Shown one piece after another: positions 33,919-42,310 of a DNA stretch of 64,000 nucleotides. The notes beneath the pieces are model-generated. The model was not told the origin of the DNA, ran no database searches, and saw nothing but the letters and a program-made list of their open reading frames with translations. The stretch's first letter is position 1. Each line of letters opens with the position of its first letter. Source of the stretch: a virus; IMG/VR virus record IMGVR_UViG_3300021511_000003, positions 62,001-126,000 of that record, one strand, 5' to 3'. The position numbers and the translations under genes were made by a program.

Positions 33919-35724
33919 TTATAAATCACACGATCCTGAAGCACATTTTACATCTCCAACATGTAGTGTATTTTCAACTTCTTTTTTATTTGTTAAATAT
34001 TTACGAACATCTTTCTCACTTATCTTATTTAAAATTTGACCGTCTCTTGAACCATCACGATATACAGTAACTCCTTTGAGATCATAAATATATTCAAGAA
34101 GTAACGTGCTCAATTCTTCTTCACTTGTTTCTTCTGGTAAATTAATAGTTTTACTTACTGATGCATCACAGTATTTTTGACAGGCAACTTGCATTTCAAA
34201 ATGATCTTTTGGTTCAAGATCAAATGAATCAACAAACCAATCAGGAATCTCTTCTCCATTTTCAATGATTTCTTGATATTTTGGATGAATATACATTCTT
34301 TTACTAACTCTATCACGCCTCAACATTGCCTTGGCAAACAGAGGTTCAATTGAGCTGGTTTTATCAGCCAACAATGAAATTGTACCTGTTGGTGCTAATG
34401 CCATTAATGTACAATTTCTAACCCCATATTTTTTAATATCCATTCTTAATTGAGCTGGAAGTTTTCTAATAAAAGAAGCTTTACCATAAGCAATGGGATC
34501 AAATTGTGGAAATGCACCCTTTTCAATTGCTAATTCAACTGATGCTTCATAGACTGTATTACGAATAAATTGCATTAACACTTCAGTCTCTCTCACAGCC
34601 TTTTCTGAACCATATCTAATTTTCTTTGCAAATAGATATTCAGCAAGACCAATAACACCAACACCAACACGTCTGGACTTATGAGCGTTAATATCAATTT
34701 CTTTTAGTACATATTTATTGACTTCAATAACATTATCAAGAAAACGAACAGCAAGTTTTGTTATTTCTTTCAATTTTTTCCAATTTGTATTAACATTACC
34801 CGTAATAAAATTTGGTAAAACTAATGAACCAAGATCGCATACACCATATGGTCCCAATGTAGTTTCACCACACGGATTAGTTCCAATAACTGGTTCAAAG
34901 TAATATGAATTATTTTTTGAAAAGGTAGACCAATTAATTAATCCTGGTTCAGCACATTTAACCATATTATGAACAATTTTATTCCAAATATCTCTAGATT
35001 TAACAGTACTATATGATTTTTGTTTGAATTTAAATGTCCAATTTTTATCAGCTTCAACACACTCTAAAAACTCATTATTAATCATAACTGAAATATTAAA
35101 ATGAGTAAGACTTCCTTTATCAACTGTATCTTTTACAATTTCTCGAATAGATTCTGGAGTATCATCTTTTAACCATTTACTAACATTTGGTTTTAATAAT
35201 TTTGCATCAATAAAGTCTAATAATTCAGGATGCGAAACATCAATATGACCAATCGCAGCGGCTCTTCTACTTCCACCACTTTCAATCATTCTTGATATAT
35301 AATCTGCACCTTTCATAAAACTAACTAAACCAGATGAATGACCACCTTTACCAAAAATTAGATCATTTTTTGGTCTTAGAGGTGAAAAATTTACCCCGAC
35401 TCCACCCCCTTCTGACCATAATGTTAAGGCATCTTTATATAACTGCCCGATTTCTTCAATTGAATCGCCCACAGGAAGATGATAACAATTAAAAAGTGAT
35501 CCTCTTGGTCTTGCACTATTTCTTAAAATTCTACCACCAGGAATGAAATCCATATTATAAATCATTTCACCAAAAGAATCTTCAATTCCTTTTCGTATAT
35601 TTGTTTCTGGTATTGCAATATTTTTGGCAACTCTTTCTGAACAAGTTTCCCAATTTTCACCTTCTAAAAAATATCTACTCTTAGCTATTTCTAAGGCGTT
35701 ATCTGATATTATCATTTTTTTCAT
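33919..35724 (-). CDS. nrdJ: Ribonucleotide reductase, class II (B12-dependent)
   Basis: 601 aa. Active-site blocks: SLFNCYHLP, the radical-site motif GTNPCGETTLGPYGVCDLGS, NCTLMALAPTGTISLLADKTSSIEP, and the C-terminal VTVYRDGSRDGQIL. A redox pair CASGSCDL ends the protein. Length and motifs fit the short single-chain class II enzyme that uses adenosylcobalamin; no class I beta or class III activase is nearby. It would convert ribonucleotides to deoxyribonucleotides and depends on host cobalamin. Confidence 0.88.
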   Translation of the reverse strand: MKKMIISDNALEIAKSRYFLEGENWETCSERVAKNIAIPETNIRKGIEDSFGEMIYNMDFIPGGRILRNSARPRGSLFNCYHLPVGDSIEEIGQLYKDALTLWSEGGGVGVNFSPLRPKNDLIFGKGGHSSGLVSFMKGADYISRMIESGGSRRAAAIGHIDVSHPELLDFIDAKLLKPNVSKWLKDDTPESIREIVKDTVDKGSLTHFNISVMINNEFLECVEADKNWTFKFKQKSYSTVKSRDIWNKIVHNMVKCAEPGLINWSTFSKNNSYYFEPVIGTNPCGETTLGPYGVCDLGSLVLPNFITGNVNTNWKKLKEITKLAVRFLDNVIEVNKYVLKEIDINAHKSRRVGVGVIGLAEYLFAKKIRYGSEKAVRETEVLMQFIRNTVYEASVELAIEKGAFPQFDPIAYGKASFIRKLPAQLRMDIKKYGVRNCTLMALAPTGTISLLADKTSSIEPLFAKAMLRRDRVSKRMYIHPKYQEIIENGEEIPDWFVDSFDLEPKDHFEMQVACQKYCDASVSKTINLPEETSEEELSTLLLEYIYDLKGVTVYRDGSRDGQILNKISEKDVRKYLTNKKEVENTLHVGDVKCASGSCDL

Positions 35725-36734
35725 AGAGGTAGTTCTCCTTTATTACATATTATATTTGCTAATTTGCCAGTTGAACATTCATCTTTATGACCGTATTTAT
35801 AATGGCACTTTTTACATACAGACCATGCTAAATCAGGATCTAATGTAAAGAAAGGTTCAAGTTTTTGTGGACGTTCATGATGAACATAGTCTGCTTTTTT
35901 ACCACAGTATTGACATTTATAGTCATCTCTTTTTAAAACAAATTCTCTGAAAGTTTGATATTCTTCTGAAGTATATGGCTTTTCAATTGATTTGTATGGA
36001 TCTGAACGCAATGCATATAATGGACAGTCATTTTTACATTTATCTGAACAATAAAAATAACATCCATCATTTTGAAGAATTTCAATCCCTCTATTTCTTT
36101 CATATAGTTGAGTTTTTGTTGGAGTAAACCATCCCCCTTGTTCTTTTGAATTTGGACATTTGTGGTTTTTACAATGAACCTGTATTTCTTTTTCTCCAGG
36201 TTTATCTGGGTTGTATCTCATCTCTTCTATTTTTGAAAATAACGGAGATTTTCTTTTTTTATCAGATATAGAATCTAATGATTTTATTCTTATCTTAAAT
36301 CTATGTTTATCAGAAAAAACTTTTCCTTTATTAGATATACTTATCTTTCTTTTATGTTCATCAGATAATTTTTTACCTTTATAATATCCGGGTGTTCCGA
36401 TTCTTTTCAGTTTTAATTTTTCTTTATGTTCGTCAGAAAAAACTCTTCCTTTGTTAGATATACTTATCTTTCTTTTATGTTCATTAGATAATTTTTTGCC
36501 TTTATGTGATATGCTTAATTTTTTTATATGATCTTTTGAAAATTTTTTTCCTGTGTTTGCTTCACTCAATTTCTTTTTTGTATCGAAAGAAATATATTTA
36601 CCCATATTTTTATCACTATTTATTTTTTTCATATTTGGGCATGATGAAGTATTATTTTTACAACACCATTTCCCATTTTTAAATTGATGTTTAGCTTCTT
36701 GCCCACATCCATATTCACAAAGTTGTATAAACAT
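35721..36734 (-). CDS. HNH homing endonuclease with NUMOD3 repeats
   Basis: 337 aa. N-terminal zinc knuckle LCEYGCGQEAKHQFKNGKWCC, then five tandem SDEHKRKISISNKGK-type repeats (NUMOD3-like), a middle Cys domain (NCP...), and the C-terminal nuclease YKCQYCGKKADYVHHERPQK, WSVCKKCHYKYGHKDEC. It overlaps the reductase start as ATGA. The repeats are near-identical, suggesting recent expansion. Confidence 0.88.
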   Translation of the reverse strand: MFIQLCEYGCGQEAKHQFKNGKWCCKNNTSSCPNMKKINSDKNMGKYISFDTKKKLSEANTGKKFSKDHIKKLSISHKGKKLSNEHKRKISISNKGRVFSDEHKEKLKLKRIGTPGYYKGKKLSDEHKRKISISNKGKVFSDKHRFKIRIKSLDSISDKKRKSPLFSKIEEMRYNPDKPGEKEIQVHCKNHKCPNSKEQGGWFTPTKTQLYERNRGIEILQNDGCYFYCSDKCKNDCPLYALRSDPYKSIEKPYTSEEYQTFREFVLKRDDYKCQYCGKKADYVHHERPQKLEPFFTLDPDLAWSVCKKCHYKYGHKDECSTGKLANIICNKGELPL

Positions 36735-36742
36735 CTAACTCC

Positions 36743-37594
36743 TTAATAATCAGTCGTTATTGTGAGATGAAATGGTTTTTCTATATCATCGCGTTTCATA
36801 AAAAGATATGTATCAACTTCAGATACATTCCATTTTGTCAACTCACACAATTTTTTAACAACTAAAATTGTTGCAGCACGAATCTCACATTCTGGTCTTG
36901 AATTTTTTACAATTATAATACTTTCGTGAATTGCATCATCCAATTCATCTTCGTAAACTATACAATCATAGTATTCTAACACTCTGGGAATTTGATAATC
37001 TGCGGGGACATGTAATGAATGAAGATCTGATTCATACCATCCAAAACGTCTGAATAATTGAAGGAAAAATAATGATGCTCTTTTAAGAAATATATCAGAA
37101 GCAAAACCTGGAAAAGATAAAACCATTTCCATTAAAGGTATATCAATCGAATTATGATCTAAATATATTGCCTTTGCAAAATTCTCTCCATTCTCAACAA
37201 GTTGATTTAAATGTCTAATACGTTCTTCAATCAAAGGAAATCTTTCTTTTGATAAATTAGCTCCAAACCTTTTAATTACCCTTTCAAACGACATTTCATC
37301 GTTTATATATTCTTGAAAAGAATCAGCAAGGATATTATACATTGAACTTGATGAAGAACCATTGGGTCTTATATCATGTTGTGAATACCAATAGCAATAA
37401 TTAACAGATGATGCAACTAATTCAAATACAATATCTTTATAAGTTATTTTATCATTTGATCTGTTGTATTGTGGTTTACCATTTTCAATCATTCTTTTTG
37501 CCATGTTTTCAATTCCTGCTTCAATCAAGAAAACATGCTTGGAATCTTTCATAAAACGTTCTGATAATTCATATACATTTTTAACTAAATTCAT
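36743..37594 (-). CDS. Queuosine salvage protein-like (QNG1/DUF2419)
   Basis: 283 aa. Blocks FPLIEERIRHLNQLVENG, FPGFASDIFLKRASLFFLQL, VPADYQIPRVLEYYDCIVYEDEL and CEIRAATILVVKKL match, by eye, the queuosine-5'-phosphate N-glycosylase/hydrolase family (FPLFKER, KRAQILVADLW, FADYRVPQ, EVEIRAATI). Family members free queuine from queuosine nucleotides. In a phage it might feed tRNA or DNA 7-deazaguanine pathways or counter the host's modification. Two promoter elements lie upstream. Confidence 0.72.
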   Translation of the reverse strand: MNLVKNVYELSERFMKDSKHVFLIEAGIENMAKRMIENGKPQYNRSNDKITYKDIVFELVASSVNYCYWYSQHDIRPNGSSSSSMYNILADSFQEYINDEMSFERVIKRFGANLSKERFPLIEERIRHLNQLVENGENFAKAIYLDHNSIDIPLMEMVLSFPGFASDIFLKRASLFFLQLFRRFGWYESDLHSLHVPADYQIPRVLEYYDCIVYEDELDDAIHESIIIVKNSRPECEIRAATILVVKKLCELTKWNVSEVDTYLFMKRDDIEKPFHLTITTDY

Positions 37595-37618
37595 ACATTC
37601 TCCTTCATATTTGTATTA

Positions 37619-37632
37619 TTATGTTCTAAATT
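37619..37632 (-). promoter_or_regulatory. AACA-type phage promoter element (salvage gene, proximal)
   Basis: Minus strand AATTTAGAACATAA, then TA at the predicted start, 25 bases before the queuosine-salvage-like gene. Confidence 0.55.
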
Positions 37633-37655
37633 CTATATTAGATGTCTATAGTTAG

Positions 37656-37666
37656 CTGTTCTTAAC
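37656..37666 (-). promoter_or_regulatory. AACA-type phage promoter element (salvage gene, distal)
   Basis: Minus strand GTTAAGAACAG, then TA at the predicted start. It sits in tandem with the proximal copy, so this gene may have two start sites. Confidence 0.45.
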
Positions 37667-37869
37667 TATACTACAAGAATACAAAGTGAATTAATTCAGT
37701 AGTAATCTATATTTCAAAATTTCAACGGATAGTAGGAAATATTTCAATTGAATTTAATTGAAATATTTCCTCCTGAAAATCGACAAACTATATTTTATTG
37801 CCAATTTAAATTTATTACAAAAATAAAAATGTTCATACATTTTTTTCATTATTCGCCTTCTTGTTTTAT

Positions 37870-38301
37870 TTATCCATTATTTTTTGGTGAATCAAGTCCT
37901 GTAAGATCCACAACTTCTTCTTCACCTTTTTCTTTATTTGGTTCATGTTCAGAATCTAAATTTTCAAGTAAATATTCAAACTCTCCAATGTGTGCTTTTT
38001 CTTCATTTGCAATTTCGAGTAAAACTTTTTTAATATTGGTGTTATTTGTTTCACTTGCCATTTTTTCGTAAAGATTCACTGCATCATATTCAGCGATACA
38101 AGCAAGGTGTAATATAGCCATATCTTTTCTTGGACTATTTGTCATATTACTAATTTCATCCATTTGAATAAACAACTCATTTAATAAATCTTTTGGTTCA
38201 GGAATATCCACTTCCATTAAAATTGTTTCAGTATTTTCCTTAACCTTAATTTTATTAGGTCTCATGTTAAGATTTTTGAGTCTATTTAAATAGTCTGACA
38301 T
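37870..38301 (-). CDS. Ferritin-like protein (encapsulated-ferritin/rubrerythrin type)
   Basis: 143 aa. Two helices carry AEYDAVNLYEKMASET and LLEIANEEKAHIGEFEYLLENL, giving Glu, Glu-x2-Tyr-Glu and Glu-x2-His-x3-Glu metal ligands of a di-iron ferritin-like centre. The ending DLTGLDSP after an acidic linker could be a docking peptide, as encapsulin cargo proteins have. Phage capsids share the HK97 fold with encapsulins, so packaging in the head is possible; iron storage or oxidative protection is the conservative reading. Confidence 0.72.
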   Translation of the reverse strand: MSDYLNRLKNLNMRPNKIKVKENTETILMEVDIPEPKDLLNELFIQMDEISNMTNSPRKDMAILHLACIAEYDAVNLYEKMASETNNTNIKKVLLEIANEEKAHIGEFEYLLENLDSEHEPNKEKGEEEVVDLTGLDSPKNNG

Positions 38302-38302
38302 C

Positions 38303-38806
38303 TTAATATACTCCCAATTCCTTTAAATATTTATGCATACCCATCGATTTCATTTTAATTCTGAAAAACTCTGATATTGTTGGTGCATAAGGTGTTTTTA
38401 CTAAAAACATATGCGCTTCAGAGGGGGTTCTGTCATTTTTTTTATTATTACATGGTTTACATGCAGATACACAATTTTCAAACGAACTTTTTCCACCTTT
38501 AGATACAGGTATAACGTGGTCAATTGTTAATTCATTATTACTTCCACAATATTGACATTTGAATCTATCTCGGATAAAAATGTTTTTCTTTGTGAAGGGA
38601 ACTCTATTTTTATATAACATTCTGATAACTTTAATAAGTTTCATTACTAGTGGTATTTTTATAAACGAACCATCTACACATTTTATTTCTCTATCATCAT
38701 ATTTAAGAACTTCAGTCTTGCCTTTAATTACAAGGCATAATGCTCTTTTCCAATTTACTGTGTTTAAGAATGTGTAGTCTCCGTTTAATATTATACATCT
38801 TTCCAT
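38303..38806 (-). CDS. HNH endonuclease, McrA-type
   Basis: 167 aa. Classical HNH core: FKCQYCGSNNELTIDHVIPVSKGG, NCVSACKPCNNKKNDRTPSEA. The N-terminal 70 residues resemble the DNA-binding part found in bacterial free-standing HNH proteins. It lacks the family's GCGQEA knuckle and is of a different lineage from the large HNH set here. Could cut host or phage DNA. Confidence 0.85.
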   Translation of the reverse strand: MERCIILNGDYTFLNTVNWKRALCLVIKGKTEVLKYDDREIKCVDGSFIKIPLVMKLIKVIRMLYKNRVPFTKKNIFIRDRFKCQYCGSNNELTIDHVIPVSKGGKSSFENCVSACKPCNNKKNDRTPSEAHMFLVKTPYAPTISEFFRIKMKSMGMHKYLKELGVY

Positions 38807-38847
38807 TTTTTACATAACTCCTTATATATAATTTACCATGTCTATTT

Positions 38848-39057
38848 TTATGGATTCAACTTTAATATTTTCCATTTGTTATATGATTCTTTTACATACA
38901 AAGTTTTAAATTTATTTACATCAGACATATCTATAAAAATTTTACTACCGTTAATATGTGGTGATACACCAACAACATAACCATCTCGTATCATAATTTT
39001 AGTACCTTTCACACCAAAATCTACATCATCTTTTGTTAATGTAATTTCTAATAACAT
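38848..39057 (-). CDS. Hypothetical protein, 69 aa
   Basis: Small beta-rich protein (MLLEITLTKDDVDFGVKGTKIM). It overlaps the phosphoesterase stop by one base. No family recognised. Confidence 0.6.
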   Translation of the reverse strand: MLLEITLTKDDVDFGVKGTKIMIRDGYVVGVSPHINGSKIFIDMSDVNKFKTLYVKESYNKWKILKLNP

Positions 39058-39560
39058 TATTTACTCCTTTTATCCCAAGGTAATTTTGTCGTACTTTCTA
39101 ATTCTTCATCATCTTCAACCGGAGATGGGCTTTTCTGTGTATTTACTTCATTTAATATTTTGCCTTTGAACAACATATATTGTTGTTTTTTATATTCTTT
39201 TTTCTTGCCTACTACTGCTATATTAATTAAATGATAAAGTCCTTTTACTTTATGACCCTTAAATTCTATAGCGATATGTGCCGTTCCGAATTTATGAATT
39301 ATACATTGACCATCATCCCATTTTTTTAACTTACCTTCACCATAACCTTTTTTTATAGTACCCAAAAATAAGGCTTCCTCTTTTGTATGATTATGTGTTC
39401 TAATTGCTAGAACTTTTTTCCCTGGCTTTAAAGGAATACCTTTTCTTACAGCGAATGACATCCAAATATTTTTCTTATTGGGCATTTCAAACCTTAAATC
39501 CCAATGTAGTCTTGCCTTTTTAGCATCATGCTCAACTACAATAAATTTTGATTTTATCAT
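39057..39560 (-). CDS. Stand-alone LigD-type 3'-phosphoesterase domain protein
   Basis: 167 aa. KFIVVEHDAKKARLHWDLRFE, SFAVRKGIPLKPGKKVLAIRTHNH and GYGEGKLKKWDDGQCI follow the order of the phosphoesterase domain of bacterial LigD, with the metal-binding His and Asp present. The family trims 3' phosphate and ribonucleotide ends before ligation in end joining. No Ku, ligase or polymerase domain is attached, and none was seen in the window. The basic C-terminus is not conserved. Confidence 0.8.
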   Translation of the reverse strand: MIKSKFIVVEHDAKKARLHWDLRFEMPNKKNIWMSFAVRKGIPLKPGKKVLAIRTHNHTKEEALFLGTIKKGYGEGKLKKWDDGQCIIHKFGTAHIAIEFKGHKVKGLYHLINIAVVGKKKEYKKQQYMLFKGKILNEVNTQKSPSPVEDDEELESTTKLPWDKRSK

Positions 39561-39673
39561 TGTAAATCATCTCCAACTCCACCTGTTTTAAATTCATTAC
39601 CAGGAATTGTGCCTGTTGGTTCATATATATCTGTATATAATGATTGTAGGAAGCTTTCTAATAACTGATTCAT
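39557..39673 (-). CDS. 38-aa ORF coupled on both sides
   Basis: Start overlaps the M48 gene stop as ATGA, and its stop overlaps the phosphoesterase start as ATGA. The product MNQLLESFLQSLYTDIYEP... resembles the leader peptides of the neighbouring genes. It may simply link translation of the two genes. Confidence 0.55.
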   Translation of the reverse strand: MNQLLESFLQSLYTDIYEPTGTIPGNEFKTGGVGDDLQ

Positions 39674-40500
39674 TCCTTTTTACCAACCTTTAATTTTTTT
39701 ATAAATATCTTTATAGCTCCATTCTTATTATTTGATTTAATTGCTTTTTCAAATTCCTTATCATCTAAACAATATTTTATTCTTTCTTCAAGTTCTGGAT
39801 GTTTGTTCAGTATTGTCATTAAAAACAAAAATGGTTTTATAATATTTGGGGGTTTATAATTATTTAAAGCTTTATTTAGCTTCTTTAATGCTGATGCTAA
39901 ATATTTTCCGTAACCATGATTAATTACAAAGAAATCAGCCTGTTTTTCTTTTCTATATGAAGTAGGTCTTTGAACTGCTACTACTAATGAATAATCTAGT
40001 AAGAACAAAATAGGAGCCATCCACCAAGATAAAGAAGCACGTAATATTTGTCGAGCCAATACATTATTACCTTTATCACAAATTAATTTAATTGTTTTTG
40101 TTATAATCTTCTTTTGAAGATATTGACTTAATGCCCTTGCCCCATAAGTTTGAGCCACATTTATTGGAATATGTAAATATCTACTATGAGCTATCTCATG
40201 TAGCATAACAGCAGCAGTTTCATTTAAAGTTAATTTATCTCTACAACCCTTAGTTATATAAACTCTTATCTCACCACTAGATAAAGCATTTGGAAGTTTT
40301 GTATTTAATATTCTAACTTCCCATTTTATTTTTGTATCATTTAAAATTTTTCTAACTTTATCTGTTGCTTCTTTATCTAAAGTGCTGTTTTTAAATAAAA
40401 AATAACTCCATAAAATAGAGGGAATAATTGCTGTAGCAGCAGATATTAAAAATGAAAACATAGTTATTTCTTGTAAAATAATTTCGGTACGTTTACTCAT
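39670..40500 (-). CDS. Second M48-family zinc metallopeptidase
   Basis: 276 aa from ATG 40500, which has GGAGAAATAAA before it. Motif AVMLHEIAHSRYLH (HExxH) and third-ligand region RKEKQADFFV. A strong membrane segment near residues 14-35 and another near 165-185. Half the size of the copy at 24019 but the same family. The N-terminus MSKRTEIILQEI has an LQE like the leaders nearby. Confidence 0.8.
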   Translation of the reverse strand: MSKRTEIILQEITMFSFLISAATAIIPSILWSYFLFKNSTLDKEATDKVRKILNDTKIKWEVRILNTKLPNALSSGEIRVYITKGCRDKLTLNETAAVMLHEIAHSRYLHIPINVAQTYGARALSQYLQKKIITKTIKLICDKGNNVLARQILRASLSWWMAPILFLLDYSLVVAVQRPTSYRKEKQADFFVINHGYGKYLASALKKLNKALNNYKPPNIIKPFLFLMTILNKHPELEERIKYCLDDKEFEKAIKSNNKNGAIKIFIKKLKVGKKE

Positions 40501-40516
40501 TTTATTTCTCCATAAC

Positions 40517-40828
40517 TTATATTTTATGTCTTTTAACATCTTTTTTAACTTCAGCAGGTTTCTTACCTTTACCTCTCCAGAATGTGGAACCATGAGCTTC
40601 ATCTTTCAATGCAGCACAGAACCCTTCTGGATTGTCAACTTTACCTTGCATCTTCTTTACACATTTATCAAAGAAGTCTTTTGACTTGGCAGTTCCCTTC
40701 ATTTTACTAGTGAATGTTTTAGTGTATTTTTTAATACTTTTATCAGTCCATCCTTCTGGTTTACCTTCAAAACCAGCTTCAGAAATTCCTTTTTGTAAAT
40801 GATTTAAATAATTATTAATTATTTCCAT
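40517..40828 (-). CDS. Small basic protein with shared leader, 103 aa
   Basis: The first 15 residues MEIINNYLNHLQKGI are nearly the same as those of the P-loop gene next door, from a 56-bp direct repeat. The rest is basic with two Cys (KCVKK, GFCAALKDEAHGSTFWRGK). No family recognised. The leader may be a cleaved head-targeting peptide. Confidence 0.7.
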   Translation of the reverse strand: MEIINNYLNHLQKGISEAGFEGKPEGWTDKSIKKYTKTFTSKMKGTAKSKDFFDKCVKKMQGKVDNPEGFCAALKDEAHGSTFWRGKGKKPAEVKKDVKRHKI

Positions 40829-40848
40829 TTTTATACCTCGTAAAAATA
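40793..40848. repeat. 56-bp direct repeat, copy 1
   Basis: Identical to 41431-41486. It covers the ribosome site, start and first codons of the 103-aa gene. Confidence 0.9.
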
Positions 40849-40863
40849 GTTCATTTTGTTTTA

Positions 40864-41466
40864 TTAAATTTGAAATACCTGAACATTGGAACCTTTAACT
40901 TTTATTCTTTCTTTCTTAAATTTTTTCATTAATTCATCTAAAGAAAACACATTTACAAAACCGTAGTATATCATAGATATTATAGGACTGATTTCTTTAT
41001 CTTTCATTTTTTTAGCTCTATTATATGCTCTTATTGTAGATTTAAGAGCAGATGTGCCCAACACTATAGTTGGATATTTTAATATTGTTGCTTTTTCTTC
41101 AGCAGTTCCATTAAATAATTCTAAAAATCCAATACCTTCTAATATCATTCTTTGAGTAGATTTTAGTTTGGTATTTAAACAGTTATAATATATATCATTC
41201 ATTTTATCTATTTCTTTATCATCTATCGGTGGTTCCGGAAATTTCTTTTTAGCAGGCAACCAACATGAATCACCTTCAAAGAATTTAGTTTTATATTTTT
41301 TAGCTAACTTTCTTCCCAATGTACTTTTACCAGATCCTGCTGGACCTACTATTATTAACTTGTTAGATTCGCCACTGATAAATTTATCTATATCAATACC
41401 TATGGTTTTATTTGTAATAATTATTCCTTCTTGTAAATGATTTAAATAATTATTAATTATTTCCAT
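40864..41466 (-). CDS. P-loop nucleotide kinase-like protein with shared leader
   Basis: 200 aa. After MEIINNYLNHLQEGI comes KLIIVGPAGSGKSTLGRKLAKKY (Walker A) of adenylate/shikimate-kinase style, and RMILEGIGFLELF as a later strand. The leader with LQE before Gly fits the cleavage style of phage prohead proteases. It may modify nucleotides or a small molecule; substrate unknown. Confidence 0.75.
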   Translation of the reverse strand: MEIINNYLNHLQEGIIITNKTIGIDIDKFISGESNKLIIVGPAGSGKSTLGRKLAKKYKTKFFEGDSCWLPAKKKFPEPPIDDKEIDKMNDIYYNCLNTKLKSTQRMILEGIGFLELFNGTAEEKATILKYPTIVLGTSALKSTIRAYNRAKKMKDKEISPIISMIYYGFVNVFSLDELMKKFKKERIKVKGSNVQVFQI

Positions 41467-41486
41467 TTTTATACCTCGTAAAAATA
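41431..41486. repeat. 56-bp direct repeat, copy 2
   Basis: Same sequence as 40793-40848, over the start of the P-loop gene. Suggests the leader was moved between genes by recombination. Confidence 0.9.
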
Positions 41487-41490
41487 AAAG

Positions 41491-41751
41491 TTATCCATAT
41501 ATCCAAACTTGTGGGTCTGGTATACCTGTTATAGATGCTTCTCCTTTTTTTCTCCATATTAAAGTATGTCCTGTAGAAGAAGTAGATGTAAACCATCCTT
41601 CAATAATAATAAACCCTATGTGTACTTGTCTATGACAATTTGGGCATATTTTACATCTATTCCATTTGATGTTCTTTCCGCCATAAACCTTAGATTGAAT
41701 ATGATGAATATCTAGATTTATTTTCTTATTACAAATATCACACTTGGCCAT
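41491..41751 (-). CDS. Small HNH endonuclease
   Basis: 86 aa. KCDICNKKINLDIHHIQSKVYGG then CKICPNCHRQVHIG is a compact HNH motif with two Cys pairs and HH. The tail GWFTSTSSTGHTLIWRKKG recurs in small phage HNH proteins, as I recall. It overlaps the RuvC stop by 14 bases. Confidence 0.8.
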   Translation of the reverse strand: MAKCDICNKKINLDIHHIQSKVYGGKNIKWNRCKICPNCHRQVHIGFIIIEGWFTSTSSTGHTLIWRKKGEASITGIPDPQVWIYG

Positions 41752-42310
41752 CTTTTTCTTTAAATTCTATTTTATATTCTTCTAATACCATACGTGCTAA
41801 TCCATATGCATCACATAGATTATTATCATCAAATTCAACCCCCCATTTTTTATATGTTTTGAGGAGCATTAACTCTTTCTTCGCATTCCCCTTATCTGCT
41901 ACAAATTTCTTTAATGTTCCTGGTGTTATAATTTCATAATTTACACCACGCTTTAAAAAATTGAGTCGAAGTAAAAAATGTAATGCTCCCATTTGAAGGA
42001 CAGCCTGTCCTGCACTTTGATATGATGGTCCTTCCATATATACTTTATACAAATTCATAATGGTAGGAATAAATCTTGTGGCTTTTTCAATATCGAGAAG
42101 ACGTTCTTCAACTTCACCTGGTTTTGCTTTATAAAGTATTTGCTTAAGAATATTAGCTTTTTTATCTATTATAACTATACCCATACCATTAAAAGATGGG
42201 TCAATCCCAACAAAAATCGGGTCTCGAATTTTTCTTTTATCAGGTTTCTTTTGTAGTATATTTTTCTTTTCACCAACAATAACACCTGTTTTCTTCACAT
42301 CATCTTTCAT
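41738..42310 (-). CDS. RuvC-like Holliday junction resolvase
   Basis: 190 aa. Acidic catalytic set: Asp in FVGIDPSFNGMGI, Glu in VYMEGPSYQSAGQA, and Asp in NNLCDAYGLARM, the RNase H-like RuvC fold, with TPGTLKKFVADKGNAKKELM between. It would resolve recombination junctions before packaging, the part T4 plays with endonuclease VII. The first 25 residues are basic and disordered. Confidence 0.85.
   Translation of the reverse strand: MKDDVKKTGVIVGEKKNILQKKPDKRKIRDPIFVGIDPSFNGMGIVIIDKKANILKQILYKAKPGEVEERLLDIEKATRFIPTIMNLYKVYMEGPSYQSAGQAVLQMGALHFLLRLNFLKRGVNYEIITPGTLKKFVADKGNAKKELMLLKTYKKWGVEFDDNNLCDAYGLARMVLEEYKIEFKEKDGQV

Noticed and set aside
33919-35724. Class I ribonucleotide reductase large subunit
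   Set aside because: Length, the VYRDGSRDGQIL ending and lack of a beta-subunit gene nearby favour class II; the C-terminal Cys pair is the only feature shared.
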